From an uncultured Veillonellaceae bacterium (lineage in GTDB: Bacteria > Bacillota > Negativicutes > Selenomonadales > Selenomonadaceae): a stretch of 35,604 bases of DNA. Below the pieces are notes generated by a model. That model saw nothing but the letters and a program-made list of their open reading frames with translations, made no database searches and was not told the origin of the DNA. The stretch covers positions 1-35,604 of the forward strand of contig CADCIX010000042.1 of assembly GCA_902801565.1 (NCBI GenBank), in the 5' to 3' direction. Positions 24,285 to 33,339 of this stretch are shown here, piece after piece (the first letter of the stretch is position 1; each line of letters starts with the position of its first letter). The translations under genes were made by a program, and so were the position numbers.

Positions 24285-25328
24285 TCATTCCATCAGCCAT
24301 TGGATGCGTTCCATCCCATCCCTGGCAAGCTTTTGGCCGGGATTCAGGCGCAGGGCATCCTCGTAGTCCGCGATGGCCTCGCCGTAGTTGTGCAGGAGCT
24401 CGTGGCAGTATCCGCGCATAGCATAGAGACTGGCGTTGTCATGGATTTCTGCAATGGCCCTGTCGTACTCCGCCACTGCCCGCGTATAGTCCGTCTGCCT
24501 CCAGTAGAGGCCTCCGAGCTGGGCATGGACTCCTGCATAGTCCAGCCCCAGGGCCAGGGCCTGCTGATAGCAGCGCATGGCGTTTTCATAATCCTTCAGA
24601 TCCTGATAGGCAAAGCCCATGGAGAAGTATGCGATGGCGGATTGGGAGGACAGTGCCAATGCCTGTTGATAGCATTCGATGGCCTGGCGTGAAGCTCCCC
24701 TGTCCCGCAGGATATTTCCCTGACGAACGAGTTCATTGCCGGAGAAACTCGCTTCGTTGAGCCTCGCCTTTGCGCGGATCGTGGCTCGCTCTGCATCGTT
24801 CGCGGCTTGCGCGAACTGCTGCTTCAGGTTCTCGATTTCAGCCGCAATCTTTGCATTCTCTTCTTCCAATAGCTTGTTTCGCTGCACGGCCGCATCCAGG
24901 TCCTCCTTGCTTCGCTGCAGCTGTTCCGTGACGGCTGTGGTATCCACTGTGGCCGTCAGGCGGCAGTGATAGCGGATGGCCTGGCTGCCCGCCGCCTCCG
25001 TGGAAAAGGTCTCGTCCCTGACATCCAGGACCGTGGAGGAAATGACATGGACTTCATCCCGTGTCAGCCTGCTGTTTCTGGTCATGAAAATGCTTTCCAC
25101 GAAAACCCCTGCCTGATTGCTTGCATTCCGCAGGGCATTTTCCCTTGCCCGTGCCTTTGCGATGGCAGGGCTTTCCTCCAGACCGCCCTCCATGGTATAG
25201 GCGCCTTCGCTCTCCACCGTCTTGATTTCCGCAAGGGCAGGAGAGGGAAGGAGCATGGCGCACAAGGTCAGGAGCAGGGCAAGAAAGGCGGCCCTGCAGC
25301 CGTGTTCTGTTCTTCTGCAGCCCTTCAT
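24285..25328 (-). CDS. exported TPR protein with LPP20/FlgT-like N-domain (paralogue 1)
   Basis: The protein has 347 residues with a cleavable signal ending near ALA (about residue 33). An N-domain of about 100 residues contains ARENALRNASNQAGVFVES, the helix typical of LPP20/FlgT-N-like exported proteins. A coiled coil (about 136-200; RSKEDLDAAVQRNKLLEEEN) leads into four or so tetratricopeptide repeats (QAIECYQQALALSSQSAIAY, NAMRCYQQALALG and others). It should act outside the cytoplasmic membrane as a scaffold. Its ATG overlaps the TGA of the paralogue upstream. The same domain order in both points to tandem duplication. Confidence 0.88.
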   Translation of the reverse strand: MKGCRRTEHGCRAAFLALLLTLCAMLLPSPALAEIKTVESEGAYTMEGGLEESPAIAKARARENALRNASNQAGVFVESIFMTRNSRLTRDEVHVISSTVLDVRDETFSTEAAGSQAIRYHCRLTATVDTTAVTEQLQRSKEDLDAAVQRNKLLEEENAKIAAEIENLKQQFAQAANDAERATIRAKARLNEASFSGNELVRQGNILRDRGASRQAIECYQQALALSSQSAIAYFSMGFAYQDLKDYENAMRCYQQALALGLDYAGVHAQLGGLYWRQTDYTRAVAEYDRAIAEIHDNASLYAMRGYCHELLHNYGEAIADYEDALRLNPGQKLARDGMERIQWLME

Positions 25329-26809
25329 TGCGGCTCCTCCTCATTCAGGTCCTTTGTCAGTTCCGAAATCTGGTCCAATCCTCGCTGGACCTTCAGGATG
25401 TTGAGGCCGACATTGGCACGGAAATTCTCGGGATCGGCTTCCAGGGCCTTTTGATAGGCAGTCTCTGCCGTTTCATAGTCTTTGATGTCCCGCAGGACAT
25501 CCCCGCAGGCAGCAAGGGCAGGAGCATAATCCATGCCGCCTTCTGCAAGAACGGCCTTTTGATAGCAGATGGAAGCCCTGTCGATATCCTTTGCCGCATA
25601 GTAATAGGCATCGCCCCATGCCACAAGCGCCTTTATGAGGCCGATGGCAGATGCGGCATGCTCCGCGCACTCCTGCAGATCATCGAATCTTCCCTGGAAG
25701 GCATAGCATTTCATAAGGTTTGCATAGGGCTCTTCCAGCCAGGGATTGTACTGGATGGCCTTCTGGAAATAGGGGAGGGCCTCTCCATAGTTCTCGCTGT
25801 CGTAATAAAGATTGCCAATATTATTGTAGGCGGATGCTTCCTCCGGGTCAATGGAAATTGCTTTCGCATAGCATTCGCCGGCCTTCTTGATATCCCCGTT
25901 TTCATGGTGCTTGTAGGACAGTCCGAGATTGACGTATGCCTCAGCGTAGTCCGGCTTGAGGCGGATGGCTTCCTCCAGGCTCTGGATGGCTTTCCCGTAT
26001 TCGCCCTGATTGTAATACAGGGTTCCCAGATTGTAGTGTGCTGTTGCGTTGCCCGGCTTGAGGGAGATGGCCTTCTGCATATACTGGATGGCAAGGGGCG
26101 TATCTCCCAGTTCGTAGACGCTGTTTCCGAGTTCCAGATAGGCAAGGGCATAGTCGGGATAGGCCTGGATGGCACTGCGATAGGCTTCCGCAGCCCCACG
26201 GTAGTCCTTCTGCGCCGTCAACTGGTTTCCCTGCTCGAAATAGTGGAGGGCTTCCATTTTCTTTTCGTTCACCTTGACCTGCTGCCGGATGTCCCGGCGT
26301 TCGGGTTCGGCGGCATTCGTGTAGCCTTCCTTTAGCTGCTCCAGTTCTCTGCTGGCCTGGTCGGACTCCGCCTGCAGTTCCCTGTTTCTCTGGGCTGCAT
26401 CGCTCAAGGCCTTGCGGTCTGCAAGCATCTCGCGGGTGATGGCATCGGAGTCCGCCTGGGCCACAATGAGACAGCGATAGTTGATGCTGCCGTCCGGCAG
26501 GACCTCCGAGAGCATTTCCTCATTTTTCACATGGAGGACTCCGGCGGAGATGGCCTGGATCTCGTCCTTCTTCAGCTTGCTTGCCTGTATATCGGAGAGG
26601 CTTTCAATCCAGATGCATATCTGCTCGCCGGCCATGCGAAGAGCGTTTCTTCGCGCTTGTTCCTGTGCCGTCTGGACACTCTCGCCCAGTTCCTCGTTGA
26701 GCACATAGCTTCCCTCTGCCTCGATGGTCCGGAGCTCCGCCTGTGCCGGAGCTGTTCCCATGCAGAAGAAGGCTGCCGCAGCGGCAAGAGCCGTGATTGT
26801 CTTTTTCAT
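25325..26809 (-). CDS. exported TPR protein with LPP20/FlgT-like N-domain (paralogue 2)
   Basis: This is the first gene of the operon, 494 residues. The signal peptide ends at AQA (residue 24). The N-domain has the helix ARRNALRMAGEQICIWIES, aligning with that of the downstream paralogue, followed by a coiled coil (about 140-205) with SRELEQLKEGYTNAAEPERR. About eight TPR units follow, among them AYLELGNSVYELGDTPLAIQ, TAHYNLGTLYYNQGEYGKAI and EAYVNLGLSYKHHENGDIKK. It is longer than its partner by about four repeats. It starts after AGAGGGGGG, and its own promoter lies directly upstream. Its role is unknown; an assembly platform at the cell envelope is the simplest reading. Confidence 0.9.
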   Translation of the reverse strand: MKKTITALAAAAAFFCMGTAPAQAELRTIEAEGSYVLNEELGESVQTAQEQARRNALRMAGEQICIWIESLSDIQASKLKKDEIQAISAGVLHVKNEEMLSEVLPDGSINYRCLIVAQADSDAITREMLADRKALSDAAQRNRELQAESDQASRELEQLKEGYTNAAEPERRDIRQQVKVNEKKMEALHYFEQGNQLTAQKDYRGAAEAYRSAIQAYPDYALAYLELGNSVYELGDTPLAIQYMQKAISLKPGNATAHYNLGTLYYNQGEYGKAIQSLEEAIRLKPDYAEAYVNLGLSYKHHENGDIKKAGECYAKAISIDPEEASAYNNIGNLYYDSENYGEALPYFQKAIQYNPWLEEPYANLMKCYAFQGRFDDLQECAEHAASAIGLIKALVAWGDAYYYAAKDIDRASICYQKAVLAEGGMDYAPALAACGDVLRDIKDYETAETAYQKALEADPENFRANVGLNILKVQRGLDQISELTKDLNEEEPQ

Positions 26810-26830
26810 ATTGTCGCCCCCCTCTCAGGC

Positions 26831-26839
26831 ATTATATCA
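26831..26839 (-). promoter_or_regulatory. extended -10 promoter of the six-gene operon
   Basis: On the minus strand TGATATAAT is a TGn-extended -10 ending 21 bases before the first start codon. No good -35 is visible, which an extended -10 can tolerate. Confidence 0.6.
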
Positions 26840-26899
26840 CAAAGCGGACATCATGGCTATGAGGGGACATCCACAACGCTTTCTGCTCTGAGTTTTTCT

Positions 26900-26936
26900 T
26901 TGACATTGCTGTTTCCGTGATATACAATGAATATCA
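26900..26936 (+). promoter_or_regulatory. mazEF promoter with overlapping operator
   Basis: TTGACA (26900-26905) and TACAAT (26923-26928) are 17 bases apart. The inverted repeat TGATAT-N7-ATATCA (26918-26936) covers the -10, a natural site for autorepression by the antitoxin or the toxin-antitoxin complex. Confidence 0.75.
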
Positions 26937-26960
26937 TAGAGGAAAGGAGCAGTGGCAATC

Positions 26961-27224
26961 ATGGACGTTGTGCTTAACAAATGGGGAAACAGTTTGGGCA
27001 TCAGGATTCCCCGTGAATTGGTGGATGCCTTCAAATTCCATCCAGGCTCCCGTGTCAGAATCTCCGCCAATGACTCGAAAATCACCATAGAACCAGCTGT
27101 TTCCGTAGAAGCTCTCTTTGAATCGCATTATGGCAAGCCAATGGCTTCCATAAGCCGTGAAGAAGTCGGAACCTACGGTGAGGCTGACTGGGGCAGTGAT
27201 ATTGGAGGTGAGGTCATCGAATGA
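26961..27224 (+). CDS. mazE: MazE-type antitoxin (AbrB/SpoVT fold)
   Basis: From the ATG at 26961 the protein has 87 residues and starts MDVVLNKWGNSLGIRIPREL, the swapped-hairpin DNA-binding motif of MazE/AbrB antitoxins. The second strand pair is GSRVRISANDSKITIEP. An acidic C-terminal tail (EVGTYGEADWGSDIGGEVIE) would bind the toxin. A GTG at 26952 is an alternative start giving three more residues; AAAGGAG lies between, so the choice is uncertain. Its stop overlaps the toxin start (ATGA), giving translational coupling. Confidence 0.9.
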   Translation: MDVVLNKWGNSLGIRIPRELVDAFKFHPGSRVRISANDSKITIEPAVSVEALFESHYGKPMASISREEVGTYGEADWGSDIGGEVIE

Positions 27225-27544
27225 AGCAGGGAGATATTGTTTGGGTAAACCTCAATCCGGTTGCAGGCCATGAACAGGGAAATTTTCGCCCTGCTATTAT
27301 TGTTGACCGTGATGAGATTCCTTTGCCAAGCAATTTGCGCATCGTAGTCCCTATCACATCCAAAAGCAAAGGCTACCCGCTGGAACTTCCCCTGCCTCCG
27401 GGCATGAAGACTTCAGGCTATGCCCTTCCGTTTCAGGTTCGCACCTTGGATGTGATAAATAGGCAGGCAAAGGTTATAGAACATGCTCCGCAATCTTTTG
27501 TAGACCAGTGTTGCAGTATCACTGCACAGTTGATAAAAAGCTGA
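27221..27544 (+). CDS. mazF: MazF/PemK-family mRNA interferase toxin
   Basis: The 107-residue protein has the complete MazF pattern: GDIVWVNLNPVAGHEQGNFR with the conserved Gly-His and RPAII following, VVPITSKSKGYPLELPLP with the catalytic-loop Thr/Ser, and a C-terminal helix. In this family the protein cuts mRNA at short sequences and is held inactive by MazE. The gene overlaps the antitoxin by four bases. The pair is set between two unrelated operons and looks richer in A+T than its neighbours, in keeping with an acquired module. Confidence 0.92.
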   Translation: MKQGDIVWVNLNPVAGHEQGNFRPAIIVDRDEIPLPSNLRIVVPITSKSKGYPLELPLPPGMKTSGYALPFQVRTLDVINRQAKVIEHAPQSFVDQCCSITAQLIKS

Positions 27545-27552
27545 TAGTTCCC

Positions 27553-27582
27553 ATCTCTGCCCAGGGCAGGGATTTTCTTTTA
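27553..27582 (+). terminator. terminator of mazEF
   Basis: ATCTCTGCC (27553-27561) pairs with GGCAGGGAT (27565-27573), with one G-U pair and a 3-base loop, followed by TTTCTTTTAT. It directly follows the toxin stop codon. The remaining 180 bases up to the next gene show no further gene. Confidence 0.8.
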
Positions 27583-27763
27583 TCGTCAACACGCACTGTT
27601 ATGTGCTTATGAGTCCATGTCAGTGCGGCAAATGGCTTTCATGGGAAGAAGGTATGGCTGGAAGGGGCAGGAGGAGAAATGGGCCGGTCCGTAGAATACT
27701 ATCAAAAGGCAGGAATCCTGCAAATGGATGGAAACAAAGAGCAGAAGAGGGGAGTGGGTAGGT

Positions 27764-28402
27764 ATGAAATGGTGGCGCAGCTTGATTGCGGTATGTTGTC
27801 TGGTGGTAGCGTTTGCCGTGCCCGTGAGTGCGGAGAAGGTGGACTGGGCGGACAAGTCCTATGACTTCACGAAGGTGCAGCGTGCCCTGGTGTATGAACT
27901 GGCCTTTGCGGAGGACTCAGGGCTGGACAATGACCTGATGGAGCAGGTGCTCCAGGAGGATTACCTGAAAAATGCGGCCCGCCCCCCATACAGGGTGATC
28001 GACCCGGCGAAGGCACAGGTATTGTCGCCGGAAGACCCGCATCTGGCGGCGGATGTCTACATCACGGCGGAACTCGTGAAATGGGAGGACGGCTCCTATG
28101 TCAAGCCGGGCTACACCTCCTATGAGACCAGGACATCGAAACGGAAGAAACACCATTCGGACGGCTCCGTCACGGAGGAGTCTTATGATATCACGGTGCC
28201 GGTCTATCATCCGGAGGAGACCGTCTATACCTCCACGGTGCGCCTGCGCTTCGAGGTATATGATTCCAGGACGGGCAAGCGCGTGATGGCACGGGACGAA
28301 CTTCGGGAGCGCGATGCCTCCAGGCATGGGCAGCAGGGAATCTTCGGCCGCATCAGCAAGTCCTTCTTCGACGACCTCGGAAAGAAACTGAAAGGCAAAT
28401 AA
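27764..28402 (+). CDS. exported protein of unknown function (DUF4136-like)
   Basis: The ATG at 27764, preceded by GAGGGGAGTGGGTAGGT, gives 212 residues. The signal peptide is LIAVCCLVVAFAVPVSA, with cleavage before EKVDWADKSYDF. The mature part alternates strands and charged loops: RALVYELAFAEDSGLDNDLM, DVYITAELVKWEDGSYVKPG, TVRLRFEVYDSRTGKRVMAR. This resembles exported domains such as DUF4136, where related segments give KYKTFA-like strands, but the match is loose. An earlier in-frame ATG at 27728 would destroy the signal. It appears monocistronic. Confidence 0.7.
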   Translation: MKWWRSLIAVCCLVVAFAVPVSAEKVDWADKSYDFTKVQRALVYELAFAEDSGLDNDLMEQVLQEDYLKNAARPPYRVIDPAKAQVLSPEDPHLAADVYITAELVKWEDGSYVKPGYTSYETRTSKRKKHHSDGSVTEESYDITVPVYHPEETVYTSTVRLRFEVYDSRTGKRVMARDELRERDASRHGQQGIFGRISKSFFDDLGKKLKGK

Positions 28403-28408
28403 CGGCTT

Positions 28409-28423
28409 TGTAACGTTGTTACA
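28409..28423. promoter_or_regulatory. operator palindrome upstream of the PTS IIB-rpiR unit
   Basis: TGTAAC-GTT-GTTACA is a 15-base inverted repeat just after the preceding gene and 142 bases before the IIB start. The same GTAAC-N3-GTTAC core recurs at 29970 upstream of the IIC gene, so the pair probably binds the RpiR regulator encoded between them. Confidence 0.7.
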
Positions 28424-28564
28424 CATTTTGATGGTTTTTCGTGAAGCATCCTTCCAAGCGCGTCCAATTGCGTTGAATTGCGAAGAAACATGTGGTACAT
28501 TTAGACACAAGGAAGGGGTGCATCCCCAAAGTTCAAGATGAAAAAGAAAAAGGAGCGTTTCACC

Positions 28565-28867
28565 ATGAGAAAAATCATTCTTCTGTGTTCTGCCGGTATG
28601 TCCACGAGTATGCTTGTAAAGAAAATGCAGGAAGCCGCGAAGGCGGAGAGCTATGACTGTGAGATCGCTGCCTATCCCATGTCCGAGGCGAAGGAGAAGG
28701 CATCGGATGCAGATGTCATCCTCTTGGGGCCGCAGGTTCGTTTCAACAAGGGCAAGATCCAGGAGCTGTGCCCGGGAATCCCTGTGGATGCCATCGACAT
28801 GAAGATGTACGGGCGCATGGACGGCAAGTCCGTGGTTGCCATGGCAAAGAAGATGATCGGCGACTGA
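28565..28867 (+). CDS. PTS lactose/cellobiose-class IIB component
   Basis: The 100-residue protein starts MRKIILLCSAGMSTSMLVKK, with the phosphorylated Cys8 in the P-loop-like CSAGMSTS of the lactose/cellobiose IIB family. VDAIDMKMYGRMDGKSVV near the end is typical of CelA/ChbB proteins. It accepts phosphate from IIA and passes it to the sugar during transport through IIC. AAGGAGCG precedes the ATG. It is unusual that IIB lies in a unit with the regulator and is separated from IIC and IIA by a terminator. Confidence 0.95.
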   Translation: MRKIILLCSAGMSTSMLVKKMQEAAKAESYDCEIAAYPMSEAKEKASDADVILLGPQVRFNKGKIQELCPGIPVDAIDMKMYGRMDGKSVVAMAKKMIGD

Positions 28868-28947
28868 TGGCGCTCCCATTCCAGTCCCTGCAAGCATGAT
28901 ATTCCGTATATCTTTGTATATATGTGAAGGAACTTTCGGGGAAGATG

Positions 28948-28984
28948 TCGAATGGGTATCAGAAAGATAGGGATACCCATTCGA
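28948..28984. repeat. 13-bp perfect inverted repeat upstream of rpiR
   Basis: TCGAATGGGTATC (28948-28960) and GATACCCATTCGA (28972-28984) form a perfect stem around 11 bases, 23 bases before the regulator's start codon. No T-run follows. It could be a regulator-binding site or an RNA hairpin that sets IIB and RpiR levels apart. Confidence 0.6.
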
Positions 28985-29007
28985 TCATCGATGACGGAGG
29001 AGTTCAT

Positions 29008-29844
29008 ATGGCGGGACTGTTGAAGCGGTTGAAGGAAAAGGAAGGATTCTCTGAGACGGAGCGCATTGTTGCTGACTACATGCTGGAGCATTTTCGTGAG
29101 CTGGCGAATTTTTCCACACGCCAGCTTGCGAAGAACACCTTCACGAGCTCGGCGGCAATCGTCCGGTTCAGCCAGAAACTGGGCTTCGAGGGATATGCTG
29201 ACTTCAAGATACGCTTCCTTGCGGAGATGATGCAGCAGACCAGTGAGCCAAAGGAAAGGTTCTTCTCGGAGAAGGATACCATCCCGGATATCATCGACAA
29301 GATCATGCACATGGGGACCGGGGCCATCAAGGAAACACATGATCTCCTGGAGCCTGCTTCCATCGTCCGCACGCTTCATCTGCTGAGCAAGGCGAAATAT
29401 GTGGATTTCTATGCTACAGGGAACAATCTCCATACCGCATGCATGATGTCCGATGGCCTGGTGCTTGCGGGCAAGTATTCCACGGTTCACATGTCCATGG
29501 CCATGCAGTACCTCCAGGCAAAGGATGTGCCGAAAGACCATCTGTCGGTTTTCATCACCCGCACCGGGGAAAACCGGCTGCTGGCACAGATTGCGCAGGA
29601 ACTGCATCGGCAGGGGAATTCTATCCTGTGCATCACGGCCCGTCCGAAATCCACCATCGCAAGCCTTGCTGACGAGGTGCTTCGCGCCGTTTCCGCGGAG
29701 GATATGGAGGAGGGAGGGCCGCGTATCTTCCTGATGTCTTCCTTCTACATTCTGAATGTGATCTGGGCGGCACTTGTCACGAGATCGGATCTCTCTGCGG
29801 TACACAGAAAGAGCGAATGGCTGGCCAAGAATTTCCATTATTGA
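29008..29844 (+). CDS. RpiR/MurR-family transcriptional regulator with SIS domain
   Basis: The start after GGAGGAG gives 278 residues. The N-terminal helix-turn-helix of the RpiR family is clear: LKEKEGFSETERIVADYMLE, FSTRQLAKNTFTSSAAIVRF and SQKLGFEGYADFKIRFLAEM. A SIS sugar-phosphate isomerase fold follows, from about residue 110 (YVDFYATGNNLHTACMMSDG, FITRTGENRLLAQIAQEL, CITARPKSTIASLADEVL). SIS domains bind phosphosugars, so the protein should sense a phosphorylated beta-glucoside or a related metabolite and act on the two GTAAC palindromes around the PTS genes. Whether it activates or represses is not visible. Confidence 0.92.
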   Translation: MAGLLKRLKEKEGFSETERIVADYMLEHFRELANFSTRQLAKNTFTSSAAIVRFSQKLGFEGYADFKIRFLAEMMQQTSEPKERFFSEKDTIPDIIDKIMHMGTGAIKETHDLLEPASIVRTLHLLSKAKYVDFYATGNNLHTACMMSDGLVLAGKYSTVHMSMAMQYLQAKDVPKDHLSVFITRTGENRLLAQIAQELHRQGNSILCITARPKSTIASLADEVLRAVSAEDMEEGGPRIFLMSSFYILNVIWAALVTRSDLSAVHRKSEWLAKNFHY

Positions 29845-29849
29845 ATATG

Positions 29850-29912
29850 TAGGGCGTGTTGAAAAACACTGTTTCGTTGCAATACACAGGTTCCGTTTTT
29901 CAATACGCCCTA
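29850..29912. repeat. 63-bp element with 18-bp terminal inverted repeats
   Basis: TAGGGCGTGTTGAAAAAC (29850-29867) and GTTTTTCAATACGCCCTA (29895-29912) are inverted copies with one mismatch, around a 27-base centre. Both ends are TA. It begins 5 bases after the rpiR stop codon and is followed by a separate terminator. It looks like a tiny MITE or an insertion-sequence end pair, unrelated in sequence to the TAGTGTCCC family. A large terminator-like hairpin is the alternative. Confidence 0.6.
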
Positions 29913-29918
29913 GAAAGA

Positions 29919-29955
29919 GAGGCTGACGCTGAGAATTCACGTCGGCTTCTTTTTT
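29919..29955 (+). terminator. terminator of the IIB-rpiR unit
   Basis: GAGGCTGACG (29919-29928) pairs with CGTCGGCTTC (29940-29949), allowing two G-U pairs, followed by TTTTTT. It separates the regulator unit from the IIC-IIA-glucosidase unit. Confidence 0.8.
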
Positions 29956-29969
29956 ATTTTCTGTAACGC

Positions 29970-29982
29970 GTAACAGTGTTAC
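29970..29982. promoter_or_regulatory. operator palindrome upstream of the PTS IIC gene
   Basis: GTAAC-AGT-GTTAC matches the palindrome at 28409, with one more GTAAC half-site just to its left (29963-29967). It lies about 60 bases upstream of the candidate -35 box, an activator-like position. Confidence 0.7.
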
Positions 29983-30041
29983 AAAAACCGATGATTTTCG
30001 GGGAAAGTATTGTAGCATTGTTTCAAGATGGCCGGGAAGCA

Positions 30042-30070
30042 TTGAAGCGAGGAATTCTCTATGTTAATAT
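30042..30070 (+). promoter_or_regulatory. candidate promoter of the IIC-IIA-glucosidase unit
   Basis: TTGAAG (30042-30047) and TAATAT (30065-30070) are 17 bases apart, in an A+T-rich stretch. The roughly 95-base leader that follows contains an 8-bp inverted repeat, ATCCAGGC / GCCTGGAT, shortly before the start region. Confidence 0.5.
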
Positions 30071-30172
30071 AAAATCAACTTAAGGGACCGGAATCCAGGC
30101 AGGCCAAAAACAATCGCCGCCTGGATGTCGGAAACAGAAAATATTTACTGGAACAAAAGAGAGGGGAAAAAG

Positions 30173-31489
30173 ATGAGTAAACAAGAGATTTTTGACAAGT
30201 TTCTCGAATTCATGGCGAACTTCGCACAGCTGCGGGGGGTTGTTGCCCTGCGTGACGGGTTCATCATGACGACGCCGTTCACCATTGGAGGATCGCTCTT
30301 CCTGTTGATCGCAAACCTGCCGATTCCCGGCTATCCGGAATTCATGGCATCCATTTTCGGATCGGACTGGACAGCACCGCTGAATGCCGTGGCGGGTGCA
30401 ACATTCAACGTATTGGCCCTCGTTGTGGTCATGGCCATCACCTACAAGTTTGTGGCGAATGAGGGCTGTGACGCGAGCATGGCATCGCTTCTCGCACTTT
30501 CCACCTTCCTTGTCCTCATGCCTCCCGAGATCGTGACGGAAGGCGGCGAGGTAGTCGGAGGGATCATCCCGAAAACCTGGGCTGGCAGCAACGGTGTCAT
30601 CACGGCGATCCTCGTGGCCTTCTATACCGGCTATCTCTTCTGCTACTGCGAGAAGCACCACATCACCATCAAGATGCCGGATTCCGTTCCCAGCGGTGTG
30701 GCAAGGGCTTTCGAGGCATTGATTCCCGGCATCGCGCTCTTCACTTTGGCTTCCATTCTCTATGGCCTCTGCCACTATTTAGGCGCAACCACCGTGCCGG
30801 AGCTTATCTTCAAGCTCATCCAGACGCCCTTGCAGGGCCTTTCGGACAGCCTGGGCGGCGGTATCATCATCGTCGGACTGCAGAGCATCCTCTTCTGGGC
30901 CGGTGTGCATGGCCCGAATGTGGTGGGCGGCGTGGTCAGCCCGCTGCTCATTGCAAACTCCCTGGACAACCAGCAGATCCTGGATGCAGGCGGACAGCTT
31001 CTCGGCAATCCTGCCGCCCATATCATCACGGCACAGGTCAATGATGTCTTCGTGAAAAGCGGCGGCTGCGGCCTGACCCTTGGACTCATCATCGCGGCTC
31101 TTCTGGTGGCAAGGTCCAGCCAGATGAAATCCCTGACCCGCATGGCCATGGTTCCCGGTTTGTTCAATATCAACGAGCCCATCATCTTTGGTCTGCCCAT
31201 CGTGTTCAACCCCTATCTGCTCATTCCCTTTACCCTTGTGCCGCTCCTTGCGATGGTCATCACGTACCTTTCCATTACCATGGGCTTCATGTCTCCCTTC
31301 AGCGCCGTGCAGGTGCCTTGGACGACACCGCCGATCATTGCAGGGTTCCTGCTCAATGGATGGCAGGGGGCTGTGGTGCAGATCGTGAATCTGGTCATGG
31401 CCACGGCAATCTACCTCCCCTTCGTCAAGTCCCAGGACAAGGCGTTTTTGGAGGAAGAGATGCAGGAGGCAGCGGACGAGGCTGCATAA
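30173..31489 (+). CDS. PTS lactose/cellobiose-class IIC permease
   Basis: The ATG after GAGGGGAAAAAG gives a 438-residue inner-membrane protein. It starts FDKFLEFMANFAQLRGVVAL with the family's RDGFIMTTPFTIGGSLFLL. About ten hydrophobic segments follow. The conserved substrate region GLFNINEPIIFGLPIVFNPY contains the catalytic-site Glu of this class (NEPIIFG), and ILFWAGVHGPNVVGGV is another conserved stretch. It transports and phosphorylates a beta-glucoside such as cellobiose together with IIB and IIA. The ATG at 30125 used by a longer frame has no ribosome site. Confidence 0.95.
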   Translation: MSKQEIFDKFLEFMANFAQLRGVVALRDGFIMTTPFTIGGSLFLLIANLPIPGYPEFMASIFGSDWTAPLNAVAGATFNVLALVVVMAITYKFVANEGCDASMASLLALSTFLVLMPPEIVTEGGEVVGGIIPKTWAGSNGVITAILVAFYTGYLFCYCEKHHITIKMPDSVPSGVARAFEALIPGIALFTLASILYGLCHYLGATTVPELIFKLIQTPLQGLSDSLGGGIIIVGLQSILFWAGVHGPNVVGGVVSPLLIANSLDNQQILDAGGQLLGNPAAHIITAQVNDVFVKSGGCGLTLGLIIAALLVARSSQMKSLTRMAMVPGLFNINEPIIFGLPIVFNPYLLIPFTLVPLLAMVITYLSITMGFMSPFSAVQVPWTTPPIIAGFLLNGWQGAVVQIVNLVMATAIYLPFVKSQDKAFLEEEMQEAADEAA

Positions 31490-31536
31490 CGATTGGAAAA
31501 AGGTAAATTTTACAGGTATGCTTAGGAGGCAGTGTT

Positions 31537-31860
31537 ATGGAAGGATTGGAACTGGTTGCATTTCAGATCATCTCGGCCGTGGGGACGGCGCGCAGCTGCT
31601 ATATCGAGGCCATTCAGGAGGCAAAGCAGAAGAATTATGACCGGGCAAAGGAGCTCATTGAGGAAGGGGACAAGTCCTTTGTGGAAGGGCATGATGCCCA
31701 TCTGAAGCTTCTGCAGGACGAGGCGGAAGGAAAGAGCACGACGACGAGCCTCCTGGTGCTCCATGCGGAGGATCAGCTCATGAGCGCGGAGGGCTTCAAG
31801 CTGATCGCACTGGAATTCATAGACGTTTATCATCGGATCGATGCATTGGAGAAGAAATAA
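31537..31860 (+). CDS. PTS lactose/cellobiose-class IIA component
   Basis: This 107-residue, all-helical protein begins MEGLELVAFQIISAVGTARS, typical of LacF/CelC. The phosphorylated His76 is in LLVLHAEDQLMSAE, with the conserved Asp79 of the trimeric family nearby. It takes phosphate from HPr and gives it to IIB Cys8. TAGGAGG precedes the ATG. The gene lies between IIC and the glucosidase, 12 bases from the latter, in one operon. Confidence 0.95.
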   Translation: MEGLELVAFQIISAVGTARSCYIEAIQEAKQKNYDRAKELIEEGDKSFVEGHDAHLKLLQDEAEGKSTTTSLLVLHAEDQLMSAEGFKLIALEFIDVYHRIDALEKK

Positions 31861-33321
<1,461 letters not shown>

Positions 33322-33339
33322 GATATTTGCCTGTCATTT

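Noticed and set aside
27656..27763. A possible short gene with ATGs at 27679 and 27728 before the exported protein
   Set aside because: The frames are out of phase with or run through the signal peptide start at 27764; no independent ribosome site or recognisable product.
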